From NCBI GenBank assembly GCA_016184315.1, contig JACPCU010000027.1, positions 1 through 64,000 on the forward strand: DNA of 64,000 bases, given 5' to 3'. The stretch comes from Nitrososphaerota archaeon. Lineage in GTDB: Archaea > Thermoproteota > Nitrososphaeria > Nitrososphaerales > JACQRY01. The notes under the pieces were generated by a model, which was given only the letters and a program-made list of their open reading frames with translations, searched no databases and was not told the DNA's origin. Positions 7,176-16,167 of the stretch are shown one piece after another. Made by a program: the position numbers and the translations under genes. Numbering within the stretch: position 1 is the first letter of the stretch; the number at the start of each line of letters is the position of its first letter.

Positions 7176-10073
7176 CTATTTCCTCCTCAATCTCATAATG
7201 TTGTCACTCAGTCTTTTAGCCAATTCTATGTCTTTACCCAAGGCGTCTAATAGTGTTTTGTACAACTCAGTTTTCAACGCCCGCATCTCCATAATGTTCT
7301 GTTTGAAGTTTGGAAACTTGACGAATAAACCATCGATTCGCGAAGCAAGCAAATCTGCACCTTGCACCTGATTCTTTCTGAGCACCCAGTAAATTGAAAA
7401 CATATTGACATCAAACCCTTTCTCTTCCCTCTCCTTCTGCGCTTGGCTATACTCTGCTAGCAATGTCTCAAGATCTCTGAGCGCTTCCCGCGTGCTGATT
7501 TGTCTATCATCGTAATACTCTAGGATGGTCTGCGCTCGTTCACTTATCGGGATCAGGTAGGGTTGTTCATCAGATTCTTTTGAGACAGCTTGCATCAGGC
7601 TCTTGCTTAGGTTGATGACTTTCACATTGTCTGGTGCATCATCTTTTTTGAGCACGTTGAGTGTATGTTCGTCGATCTTGTACAGGGAGAGTGTTCTTTG
7701 AAGTCCCTCGGCCGTAACCACTTCCTTAACGAATTCTTCGGTCTTATTCATCAGTTCCTTTGTTACAAGTATTCGCTTCGAGAAGGCGTTTCGAACTATA
7801 TTGTAGAGCACTGATAATCTCGCATAGTCATCAATGTATTGTCGAAGGAAGGCGTCTGGCGAGATAATTTCGTAAAGCATTTCTAACTCTCTGAACAACT
7901 TGAAAAACGCTTCACGCTTGTCTTTATCACCGAAAGCGTCAACGGCTCTCTCCACCGCCTTGTCATCGATCTTACCACGGGTGAACTCTAGATACTCAGG
8001 TGCACGCTCCTTCATAAGCGACTCGAAACGAGTCTTGAGAACATCGATGTTCTTTATCACACTGGCAACTACATCGGAGTCGAATGCAAGCGCTTTCTCT
8101 AAATTATCGAAGATACCGACGAAATCGACGACGAATCCTGATGGTTTTTTCATTCCCTCTTCGTCTTCATATGGGCGGTTTACGCGGGCTATGGCCTGAA
8201 TGAGCGTATGGTCGCGCATCGGTTTGTCTAGGTACATGCAGTAGAGGATCGGAGCGTCAAACCCGGTCAACAACTTCTCAGTCACTATCAGTATCTTCGG
8301 CAGCTGGCTACGGTTGATGAAGGCCTTGCGAACCTTCTTCTCCTCGTCTTCCGTTAGATAGTGGGCTTTCAGTTGTTCAGAATCGTTATGGGCCGGCGAG
8401 TAAACAACTTTGGAATATTCTTTTGGGAGAATTTTGTCTAAAGCAGCTTTGTAAATGGCGCAGGCATTACGGTCCACACCTACTAGGAATGCTTTGTAGC
8501 CCATGGGTTCAACGTTTTCCTTGAAATGTTTTGCAACAAAAGCCGCTACCTTTTCTACTCGGTCGTTAGATTTTAGGAATGTCTTTAGTTTCACTGCTTT
8601 ATCGAGTATCTTGTTCAGTTCCTCGATGTCGCTGATTCCCTGTGCCTCTGCCAGATTGAGAAATTCTTTTTCCAGAAGATCTTTGGGCACACGGATATCG
8701 TTAGGTGCGAGTGTGTAGTGTAGGGGGACGGTCGTCCCATCTTCGATAGATTCGGCTATTGAATACTTGTCGAGATAGCCCTTATCATCATCTTTGCCAA
8801 AGACTTTGAAGGTTCCCTTACCGTAGGCGATGCGATCAATCGGGGTTCCGGTAAATCCTACGAATGTAGCATTTGGTACTGCGGCAAGAAGATAGTTCCC
8901 TAAATCGCCAGTAGTAGTTCGGTGAGCTTCGTCTACTAGGACGAATACGTTCCTGCGGGTACAAATATCTGCGGGGATACGGTCGAACTTGTGTATCATT
9001 GAAACGATCAAGCCTCTGTAGTCTGACTCCAATAGTTCCCTGAGATGCTCCTTGCTTTCCGCGATCTCCAGTCCTTTACCTTTCTCCAACCCGTAGGCGC
9101 TCAAGTTTCCGAATAATTGGGTTTCTAGCTCGTTGCGGTCTACGATCATTATGACCGTCGGTTTTTCGAATTCAGGTCTGTGGATCAATTCTTGCGCAAC
9201 GGTAATCATGGTGTAAGTCTTGCCTGAACCTTGGGCGTGCCAGATCAACCCTCTACGTTTCTGCCGCTCTAATGCACGGACGATGATCTTCTCTGCTGCC
9301 CTTGTCTGATGCTGGCGAAGAACAACTTTTCGAAGTTCGTCGTCTTTCTTCAGGAACATTATGTAATCGTGAAGCACCTTCAGTATTCGTTCTCGGTCAA
9401 AGAATCGTTTCACCTTCTTTTCGAAGTTGCCTTTTTCTTCATCCTTCCAGTTGAAGAGGTTTTTCCTGTCCATGTTCCATGTTACACCGTAGTAGAAATC
9501 TAGAATGTTGGGGACATCGTAGAGTTGCGGTCTAACAACCATCTCCGGCGTTTCGTTATGGTAGCGTCGTATCTGCTCCATTCCTTTTTCGATTCCTTCT
9601 TGAATATGGGCTGCTTTGGTTTCAACGATTACAATGGGGATGCCGTTAATTAGGAATACAACGTCAGCCCTGTTCGTGTACTTTCCGTTCGTATACTGCC
9701 ATTCCTCAGTAACTTGGAACGTATTATTGTTTAGATTTTCGAAATCGATAACTCTGACGTTAAGCTCTCTTTTCTGCGATTGGTCATATACAGATCTTTG
9801 CTCTCGAATCCAAGCAAGCACCTCGGCATTTCCTTCGATGTTGCTGCGGACATTCTCGATTCTTTTGATAACGTCGCCTACGTTACTGTTGTTGAGGATG
9901 TGTGGATTCAGAGCTATCAGTCGCTCTGCAAAAATATCATAGAACATCACCCCGGCTTCACCGCGGCGATGCGACAATGCCTTTTCTTGCTGTACGATCT
10001 CCCAACCAATCTCCGATGCGTATTTGACCAGGGGCTTCTGAGCCGTTCTACTTTCGGTAAACGGGTTAGACAT
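7176..10073 (-). CDS. hsdR: Type I restriction enzyme R subunit
   Basis: A 965-residue HsdR. The N-terminal nuclease domain has the PD-(D/E)XK pattern, with Asp137 (RADVVF) and Glu151-Thr-Lys153 (VIVETKAA). The motor domain follows, with Walker A GSGKT (282-286), DEAH box (381-384) and a SAT-like TGTP motif further on. The C-terminal helical part binds the methylase. HsdR translocates and cuts unmodified DNA together with HsdM and HsdS. The ATG overlaps the hsdS end by 8 bases, showing one operon. The length is normal for the family and no damage is visible. Confidence 0.95.
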   Translation of the reverse strand: MSNPFTESRTAQKPLVKYASEIGWEIVQQEKALSHRRGEAGVMFYDIFAERLIALNPHILNNSNVGDVIKRIENVRSNIEGNAEVLAWIREQRSVYDQSQKRELNVRVIDFENLNNNTFQVTEEWQYTNGKYTNRADVVFLINGIPIVIVETKAAHIQEGIEKGMEQIRRYHNETPEMVVRPQLYDVPNILDFYYGVTWNMDRKNLFNWKDEEKGNFEKKVKRFFDRERILKVLHDYIMFLKKDDELRKVVLRQHQTRAAEKIIVRALERQKRRGLIWHAQGSGKTYTMITVAQELIHRPEFEKPTVIMIVDRNELETQLFGNLSAYGLEKGKGLEIAESKEHLRELLESDYRGLIVSMIHKFDRIPADICTRRNVFVLVDEAHRTTTGDLGNYLLAAVPNATFVGFTGTPIDRIAYGKGTFKVFGKDDDKGYLDKYSIAESIEDGTTVPLHYTLAPNDIRVPKDLLEKEFLNLAEAQGISDIEELNKILDKAVKLKTFLKSNDRVEKVAAFVAKHFKENVEPMGYKAFLVGVDRNACAIYKAALDKILPKEYSKVVYSPAHNDSEQLKAHYLTEDEEKKVRKAFINRSQLPKILIVTEKLLTGFDAPILYCMYLDKPMRDHTLIQAIARVNRPYEDEEGMKKPSGFVVDFVGIFDNLEKALAFDSDVVASVIKNIDVLKTRFESLMKERAPEYLEFTRGKIDDKAVERAVDAFGDKDKREAFFKLFRELEMLYEIISPDAFLRQYIDDYARLSVLYNIVRNAFSKRILVTKELMNKTEEFVKEVVTAEGLQRTLSLYKIDEHTLNVLKKDDAPDNVKVINLSKSLMQAVSKESDEQPYLIPISERAQTILEYYDDRQISTREALRDLETLLAEYSQAQKEREEKGFDVNMFSIYWVLRKNQVQGADLLASRIDGLFVKFPNFKQNIMEMRALKTELYKTLLDALGKDIELAKRLSDNIMRLRRK

Positions 10074-11298
10074 GTGCAGGAACCTCCAAGTCTTTTACTC
10101 TAATCTCTCCGCACATCAGCTTGTGAAGCGTTGTTTTGAAGAGTTGTTGAAGTATAGATTTTCTCTTTTCTTCTGCTTTAATCTTCTTATCTACGCTTTG
10201 AAGTATGCTAACAAGTTGTCTCTGCTCTGTAAGCGAAGGTAATATCACCGGTAAGCTTCTTAGGACACTCAGATTGATGACTGGAATCGATGTGCCAGTC
10301 TTCCTATGGTTAATTAGCATCTTTACTAACGGTGATGAAAACCAATAGAATAGGAATAATGGGAGAGCCTTGTGTTCATCAACCCTTGCACGAAGTTGTT
10401 TGTTGGAGATAATGTACTTTGGATAACGACAGTCCTCTGGAATAAGTCCTACCTGACCTAGAGTTCCAGCAGCAGTGAATATTAAATCATTAGGGATGGC
10501 GGTACATGATTTCAATTCTTCGGCCTTTTGCTCGGTAACGAATACAAAGCCTTCGTCAATAAAGCGTTTCTCCCCCGAACCAGTTAGATTATTTCCCCGT
10601 ATTACGGGAACTCCTCTATCCACAAAAAACCGTTTTCCTATATTAGACCCAAATGGACCTGATACAACCGCTCCTTTGATGCCGACCTTGATATCATTGA
10701 TACTGACAACTCCCCAACTTTTAGGTATCCGCCCTATCTCGCTATCCTTAAACTCAGTATGCCCAATCCCTTCCCTGAAGAGTTTCCGCATCAACGATTT
10801 TTTCAGGTTTCTGGTTGTCTCGATGATTTTATCCTGCTGTTCTATAGCTTGCTGGATCTTTGAGAGCGTAAAGACAATTTTTCTTTGTTCCGCCTTAGGT
10901 GGGAGAGGGAACAAATAATTCTCTAAATCTCTTCTTTGAAGGCTTGGTAACGTAGTCTTGGCATGTTCACCGGAAAGTTTCTTTACACCCATAAAATAGA
11001 ACAAAAATTCAGGAATAAGCTCTTCTCCATCAAACTCCAAATAGAAAGTTGTGTCAGACGGCCAGCAGGGCTCTAATAACAGTTGGGCGTACCCCGCGGT
11101 TCCCTTTCTTCCAACAATAACAGTGGTTTTTCGTACCAGCGGTTTGTCTGTCCATCCATAGATCCCTCCTGAACCTATTACCGGAATCTTGCCTTCGCTC
11201 TTCGGCCTTGCTTTTCCGTATCGAATTCTTGCAAAATCGTATAACCTAACTATTCTCCAATCTTTAGGAACCGGCTTATCTTCGGGTTTGGCTTGCAT
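10066..11298 (-). CDS. hsdS: Type I restriction specificity subunit
   Basis: A protein of about 410 residues with two target-recognition domains. The first runs roughly from residue 10 to 150 (beginning PKDWRIVRL), followed by a helical spacer (EQQDKIIETTRNLKK). The second starts at GRIPKSWGVVS, followed by a second helical spacer (VDKKIKAEEKR). This duplicated layout is typical of HsdS, which recognises a bipartite DNA sequence. I prefer the ATG at 11298 over one six codons upstream because it reduces the overlap with hsdM to 23 bases. The recognition sequence cannot be predicted by eye. Confidence 0.92.
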   Translation of the reverse strand: MQAKPEDKPVPKDWRIVRLYDFARIRYGKARPKSEGKIPVIGSGGIYGWTDKPLVRKTTVIVGRKGTAGYAQLLLEPCWPSDTTFYLEFDGEELIPEFLFYFMGVKKLSGEHAKTTLPSLQRRDLENYLFPLPPKAEQRKIVFTLSKIQQAIEQQDKIIETTRNLKKSLMRKLFREGIGHTEFKDSEIGRIPKSWGVVSINDIKVGIKGAVVSGPFGSNIGKRFFVDRGVPVIRGNNLTGSGEKRFIDEGFVFVTEQKAEELKSCTAIPNDLIFTAAGTLGQVGLIPEDCRYPKYIISNKQLRARVDEHKALPLFLFYWFSSPLVKMLINHRKTGTSIPVINLSVLRSLPVILPSLTEQRQLVSILQSVDKKIKAEEKRKSILQQLFKTTLHKLMCGEIRVKDLEVPAHV

Positions 11299-12904
11299 GG
11301 TTGATGTAACCCCCAAATCCCATTTTTCTCAAAATTGAATCTAGCTCAGTGTCTATTGCCTTTTTCTCTTCCTCCGCTTGCGCTAATTCGACTAAACTTT
11401 CATCTATTGGTATAAGTTCTTCTTCGCTATCCGTTGCCACATATCTTGAAGGGCTTAAGTTGTAGTCATTTTTCACTACTTCCTCTACTGTTATTACCTT
11501 GCTGAATCCTTCGACTTCCTTCCAGTCATTGTATGCGTCAACAATCTTTCTAATCCCTTCGGCTGTGAGACAGTTCTTCGGTTTCTCTTTGACGAATTCT
11601 TTGGAAGCGTTGATTATGAGAACCTGTCTTTCATGCTTCTTGTACTTGTTTACCACGATGATGTTACCTGGTGCGGTGGTGTTGTAGAAGAGGTTCTCAG
11701 GTAAAAGTATGACTGCTTCAACATAGTCGTTATCGACAAACTTCTTCCTGATCTCCTTCTCCTTGTCACTCCCCTGCTTCCCACTTCCTCTTGAAACTGT
11801 ACCTGTATCTATTACGATTACGAGTTTGCCTTTCTCTTTTAGTGAGGAGAGCATGTGTTGAATCCATGCCCAATCTGCTGTGTTGTTCGGGGGTATACCG
11901 AAGAGGAACCTATTGTAGGGATCGTTTTCGTAAAACTCAACATTGTACTCCTTTTGATTCCACATCGGATTAGCGGCAACAATATCAAATTTTTTCAGGG
12001 ACGAGCCATCCAGAAACTTTGGATTTCGGAACGAGTCCCCAATAGCTATCTCGCCTTCCATATCGTGGATAATCATGTTCATTCTTGCGATTGCAAAGGT
12101 AACATGGTTGAGTTCCTGCCCGTGCAGTCGGAGGGGCACTTTGATTTCTTTTTCCCGTTCTTTTAGAGCCAGCTGACACTTTATGAGCAATCCGCCAGAA
12201 CCGCATGTGGGATCATACACGGTTTGACCTTGTTTCGGATCAAGGAGATAAGCCATAAGCCAAGCAACTTCTTTAGGCGTAAAGAACTCACCGGCGCTCT
12301 GGCCTTGTCCTTCCGCAAATTTCCTGAGAAGATACTCATAGGCGCGGCCCAGAATATCCGGTTCAACATCATTTATCCCAAGTCGATAACGAGGATCACT
12401 TAGAATTCCAATCAGAGCGGACAGCCGGCCATCATCGATTATACGTTGCCCGCTAACGGTTGCGTTAAAATCAACTATGTCAATAACACCTTGAAGTGAA
12501 GGATTTTCTTTCGTGATGCCGCGTATGACATCCGTCAGTCGCTGTCCTAGCCCTGTGGTGGTCTTGCGGATTTCAGACCATTTAGCATCATCAGGAATGA
12601 AAAAACGGACCAGACTATGATCAGCTTCAACAACCTTTATCGCGGTCTCCTTATCGCCGAATTGCTTTGCCAACTCGGTGATTTCGTCATCAAAAACATC
12701 TGAAAGACGTTTTATGAATACGAGAGGCAGAATGTAATCCTTGAACTTCGGAGCATCTACTGCGCCGCGAATGGAACATGCGGCCTCCCATAGCCAGTTT
12801 TCTAGCGCTTTTATGTCGAGTTTGGATGCCTTTGATTTCGGGGCTTGCTCAAGATAGTTGTCTATCGATTGGGCTGCCTTTGAATTACCCAAAGCGTCCC
12901 CCAA
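11276..12904 (-). CDS. hsdM: Type I DNA adenine methyltransferase subunit
   Basis: A 542-residue HsdM. It has an N-terminal helical domain (to about 180), then an N6-adenine methylase core with the SAM-binding motif DPTCGSGG (231-238) and the catalytic motif ANPMWNQ (NPMW 312-315) where NPPF/NPPY is more usual. The C-terminus is a charged helix used for subunit contacts. The start is probably the TTG at 12904. The protein modifies host DNA and forms the core of the restriction complex. The next upstream gene (12.9-13.6 kb) is in the same direction and could belong to the operon. Confidence 0.94.
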   Translation of the reverse strand: MGDALGNSKAAQSIDNYLEQAPKSKASKLDIKALENWLWEAACSIRGAVDAPKFKDYILPLVFIKRLSDVFDDEITELAKQFGDKETAIKVVEADHSLVRFFIPDDAKWSEIRKTTTGLGQRLTDVIRGITKENPSLQGVIDIVDFNATVSGQRIIDDGRLSALIGILSDPRYRLGINDVEPDILGRAYEYLLRKFAEGQGQSAGEFFTPKEVAWLMAYLLDPKQGQTVYDPTCGSGGLLIKCQLALKEREKEIKVPLRLHGQELNHVTFAIARMNMIIHDMEGEIAIGDSFRNPKFLDGSSLKKFDIVAANPMWNQKEYNVEFYENDPYNRFLFGIPPNNTADWAWIQHMLSSLKEKGKLVIVIDTGTVSRGSGKQGSDKEKEIRKKFVDNDYVEAVILLPENLFYNTTAPGNIIVVNKYKKHERQVLIINASKEFVKEKPKNCLTAEGIRKIVDAYNDWKEVEGFSKVITVEEVVKNDYNLSPSRYVATDSEEELIPIDESLVELAQAEEEKKAIDTELDSILRKMGFGGYINHASQTRR

Positions 12905-12938
12905 GCACCGTCATCGATCCGATATTCGAGGTGCTATT

Positions 12939-13582
12939 TCAACTGACCGTTGTTTCGCGTATGGTGGTTACGTTAGAAGTTGTTCCCATCGGGAGGTGTT
13001 CGCTAGCCGCTATAATTCTCCAACTGAAAGGTCCATCCCAGTCCCATGTCAGCCACTCTTGCTTGAACTCCTTCCATTTTTCGGGCAAGATTACGCCTCT
13101 GTTCTCTAACGTTTTGGAAGGAATGCATCGGCAGCAAGATGCTTGGCCGGTATGTTCGCAACCCTGTTAAACTCTAAGAGATCCGCGGTCAAGTCATCTG
13201 GAAGCTCATTCTTGTTTTTGAGGTTTTTGACCATATATCCCAAGGGGCGACCGACGACACAACCCGGCATGACATGCATCAATCCTTCAAGATGTGCGCC
13301 CATGAGCCATAGCGAGTAACGTGTATCTCTTGCATAGAGATTCGGCCAGTCAAGATAGTACAGAGCTCTGTAGACAATGACTGGCCAAAGTGTATAAGGA
13401 ATCCCATTTCTTTCCTTCCAATATACTGGAAAAATATCCTCTAACAATGTCCAAGCCTGATTCTTCTTTTCATTCTCGATAAGCCAGCATAATCTGTCTA
13501 CAAGAACCAATTCCTTTTGGTTCAGGATATTGTGTGCTAGGTCGAAGATAGTCACATATCGTTCTGGGGAGTACTGAGTCAA
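12939..13582 (-). pseudogene. Unrecognised protein upstream of hsdM, frameshifted near its C-terminus
   Basis: From 13582 runs a Trp/Tyr-rich helical protein of 158 residues that stops at 13106. Another frame continues from the same point with a natural sequence (ILPEKWKEFKQEW, then WDWDGPFSW) for about 55 codons to a TGA at 12939-12941. One extra A in the CCAAAACG run at about 13109-13113 would give one protein of about 213 residues. I do not recognise the family. It sits just upstream of hsdM in the same direction and may be an RM-associated accessory gene. Confidence 0.6.
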
Positions 13583-14420
13583 AAACTTTCAGTAGCTTTA
13601 GCCAAAAGCAAATGGACTTCCATCCGTATTGCGTTCCACCCCAACGAAGCGGTCATAAATGACCATCAATTCCTGTTTTCCTGTAACTTATCTGGAGATA
13701 GGTCGATCGTTAAGGCCCATCCCATAATATGCCCCATTAGGTAAATCTCCCTAAGAGTTACTAGAAGGAGTGTTCCGGTTTCCGTCAAGTTCACCAGACA
13801 TGAGTCATGTCGCGTCTTCAACCGTGCCCATAGGACTTGACAGACCCCTCCCAAGTTACCAATCTAGGGACCTTCTGGGATAAGAATCGAATTGATCGCT
13901 TTGATCCAAATTTACCGAAGCTTCTTCCTTTCCCTAGTACAGCTAAAAAACGTGGTGGTAGGTCGGGCTGGACTAATCAACCCACCCACTCACATTTTCC
14001 TATGAAGTCCTTCCAACCTTCAATCGAGCTCTAGACGATGGCTCCTCAAGCCCTAGGATTGGACTATTTCGGGTAATCTGTGATGATCTCACTAGAGATA
14101 TTTCTACCCTCCGTTACTCCGGTTCTCCCATGTCGATCTAGATGTTAGACACTGGATGGCACTCTCCCATTTGCCCTTTTCGAACCTTGCGTCTTTTCGC
14201 TGTAGCCTATGGTCCAACCTGTTAAACACGCTTTATGGCACAGGAGCCCGAGGGGCTCTGTCAGTCGACCGTCAAGCACATTCTGCACACTATAATTGGG
14301 TTAATAAATCGACAGTATTGTTATGCTATAACAAGGCTTATGAGTTGAAGGACATGTTATAGTATGAACTCATGCTGCCGCGAGAACCAGCACCTAAACA
14401 TCTGCAACCTAGGCATTTGA
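13583..14420 (+). other. Gene-poor stretch inside the accessory island
   Basis: About 840 bases in which I find no convincing coding frame. It contains repeat copy B (13690-13775) and a short hairpin TTGTTAT-gct-ATAACAA near 14321-14337. The rest looks like decayed sequence; no transposase or tRNA remnant was recognised. Confidence 0.5.
13690..13775 (+). repeat. Partial copy B of the block upstream of comD
   Basis: About 85 bases clearly similar to the segments at 21343-21420 and 22106-22180. Shared landmarks are GGAGATAGGTCGATC, the CCCATCCCAT/ATGCC region, ATTAGGTAAATCTCC and AGTTACTAGAAGGAGTGTT. It lacks the downstream promoter and comD start. On the opposite strand it reads through without a stop (VTLREIYLMG...), so the block might once have been coding; this is uncertain. 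Confidence 0.8.
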
Positions 14421-14474
14421 AGTGCATAGTAAAAACGATTATTACATAGCAAATAATATAAGTGCATAGTAAAA
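14421..14474 (+). promoter_or_regulatory. Direct repeat flanking a TATA-like element before vapB
   Basis: AGTGCATAGTAAAA occurs at 14421-14434 and again, identically, at 14461-14474, 40 bases apart (about four helical turns). Between them lies an AT-rich AAATAATATAA (14450-14460) that could be the TATA box of the following antitoxin-toxin pair. Position and spacing suggest an operator for autoregulation by the AbrB-type antitoxin; this is an inference. Confidence 0.6.
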
Positions 14475-14487
14475 CATAGATTCAGGG

Positions 14488-14733
14488 TTGATTGCATTGA
14501 GCCTGACAAAGGTGACCGCGAAAAACCTGACATCAGTCCCCTCTGAGATCAGGAAGAAGCTTAGCATTGAGCCGGGAGACGAACTTGAATGGATAGCGTT
14601 TAACGAAGAAATCGTGGTCAAACCCAGGAAAAAGAGAAGAGGTGATCCCCTCAAAGAGATAATAGGCATAGTCCAAGACGAACCCACAGACGTAACAAGG
14701 GACCACAACAGACTGCTCTATGGGACGAAATAA
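14488..14733 (+). CDS. AbrB/SpoVT-fold antitoxin (VapB-like)
   Basis: An 81-residue protein whose first 45 residues have the swapped-hairpin AbrB pattern: LTKVTAKNLTSVPSEIRKKL followed by PGDELEW and a strand EIVVKP. The C-terminal tail is charged and would wrap the toxin. It overlaps the start of the PIN gene by one base (TAATG), typical for VapBC. Such antitoxins bind their own promoter; two identical repeats lie just upstream. Start is TTG at 14488, or the TTG four codons later. Confidence 0.85.
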   Translation: MIALSLTKVTAKNLTSVPSEIRKKLSIEPGDELEWIAFNEEIVVKPRKKRRGDPLKEIIGIVQDEPTDVTRDHNRLLYGTK

Positions 14734-15161
14734 TGTTCGTGGTTGACACGGTCATATTAGCCGCAGCAGCACTTAGACGGGATGCCCGTCATGAAGATGC
14801 ATCACACATAATATCCGCCATAGCAAGTGGCAAGGCTGGGAAGTGCTTCTTCACCGATTACACCCTAGGCGAGACATTGACTCTAATACGTTTCCATACT
14901 AGGGGTGGTTTAGAGGCCTCTAACAGAATGTATGAATTGCTTCTATTCTCCAAGAACTTGCAGATGGTTAGGCTAAGCGATGGCGAGCTAAAGATCGCTG
15001 GAGAAATCTTCAGAAAATATCCAAGATTGAGCTTTGTAGACTCCGCCACCGTAGCCCTAATGCTTGAAAGAAGGATCAAGGATATGTTATCATTTGATAA
15101 CGGATTCGACACGGTTCCAACTATCAAAAGACATGAAAGATTGTCAGGTGTAGTCATCTAA
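14733..15161 (+). CDS. PIN-domain toxin (VapC-like)
   Basis: A 142-residue PIN protein with MFVVDTVILAAAA (Asp5), a central TDYTLGETLTLI (Glu), then RLSFVDSATVALM (Asp) and MLSFDNGFD (Asp), so all four acidic positions are present. It is probably an active endoribonuclease toxin held in check by the AbrB-type protein encoded immediately upstream. Length is normal. Confidence 0.88.
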   Translation: MFVVDTVILAAAALRRDARHEDASHIISAIASGKAGKCFFTDYTLGETLTLIRFHTRGGLEASNRMYELLLFSKNLQMVRLSDGELKIAGEIFRKYPRLSFVDSATVALMLERRIKDMLSFDNGFDTVPTIKRHERLSGVVI

Positions 15162-15408
15162 GTAGAAGAAAGCTAAACATTTCAAAGATATCACGAACCA
15201 CAGGCTTTTTGACGTTCAACGGAATTTATGAACGTTCAATGCAATCTAACAAAATGATGACTTGTTCCACCTACTTACGCTGAACACCCGGTTGCAGTAT
15301 GGACATCAGATGCAGAAGCCACTTAGCGGCCCAAATCTGCCCTATTCAGGCAGGCAACTGGAACTCCTTCTACTTTGTTGTCTCCAAGTTTCCAAGAAGC
15401 CCTCTTGG

Positions 15409-15533
15409 ACCGTGGTGGTGGATACGGCTTTACTCACAGTGAGGGTAGTCACGACGATTTGGCTGTTGCATTGGCCTTGGCCTGCTGGAGTGTCAGGACG
15501 GGTCGAGGGGAGATAGTAAGGATACAGTTCTGA
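15409..15533 (+). pseudogene. C-terminal remnant of a second terminase large subunit
   Basis: In one frame this stretch encodes GGYGFTHSEGSHDDLAV, continues through an LALACW element to a GRGEIVRI ending plus two codons, and stops with TGA at 15531-15533. It matches residues about 373-408 of the TerL at 2745-3971 nearly throughout, with mostly third-position differences between the DNA copies. Similarity is lost upstream of about 15405. It is therefore the 3' end of a diverged terL copy whose front has been deleted or replaced. Confidence 0.85.
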
Positions 15534-15702
15534 GCCCATTAATTATATGATTTTACAGTGATCGGTAGGACAGGGGTAGAATACGGATGAGGTGAACCGT
15601 TCTACATGAGCCTAACCTAGGAACGATTCTGATGGTGGAGAAGGCCATAAAAGAATCTGGATGAATCGGTTGATCTTCGCTCTAGAATAGATAGGGCTTG
15701 CT

Positions 15703-15984
15703 TTGATCGGCTCGTTGCACATTAAGGGGATAGGCAGAAACATCGCGACAGCCGTGGTTCATATCTGTGATGAAAAGGACAGGTACGGTCTATGGAACAA
15801 CAGGACCGAAGAAACGTTGAAAATGTTGAGAAGAGCGCCTATTCCTGCGCCAACTCCTAGTGAAACTTACTCCCGAACAAACTTGGAGCTAAACCAGCTC
15901 AAAAAGGAGCTTGGAACTAACCTCATGATACTCGACTGTCTCATGTGGTACATACGTGAACGTGTCAAAATCATTGGAAACTAA
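15703..15984 (+). CDS. Truncated HhH-like hypothetical protein
   Basis: A 93-codon frame without an ATG. It begins near KGIGRNIATAVVHICDEKDRYG, a helix-hairpin-helix-like opening, followed by LWNNRTEETLKML and ending DLMILD-like (TNLMILDCLMWYI). The pattern resembles the C-terminal half of HhH-containing proteins of restriction or repair loci, but I cannot name the family with confidence. Lack of a good start, and its position just after the terL remnant, suggest an N-terminally truncated gene. Confidence 0.4.
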   Translation: MIGSLHIKGIGRNIATAVVHICDEKDRYGLWNNRTEETLKMLRRAPIPAPTPSETYSRTNLELNQLKKELGTNLMILDCLMWYIRERVKIIGN

Positions 15985-16167
15985 ACGGTTGAGGTATCAG
16001 GATTGGTACAAATCGGAAGTATCTAAAGACCTTTGCTCCAAGCTTCAAATCTAGGAGCGTAATCCTCCTCACTCCAGCCATGTGAAGCTCTCTTTTGGGC
16101 AATAGGTATCCACGCAAGCATGGAATTTAACCCAAGCTTTCTACTGGTCAGTTGTCTCATCTCATAT

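Noticed and set aside
13690-13775. Repeat B together with repeat A as the two half-sites of one excised circle
   Set aside because: Copy A turned out to extend weakly upstream into the part found in B, so the halves are not strictly complementary.
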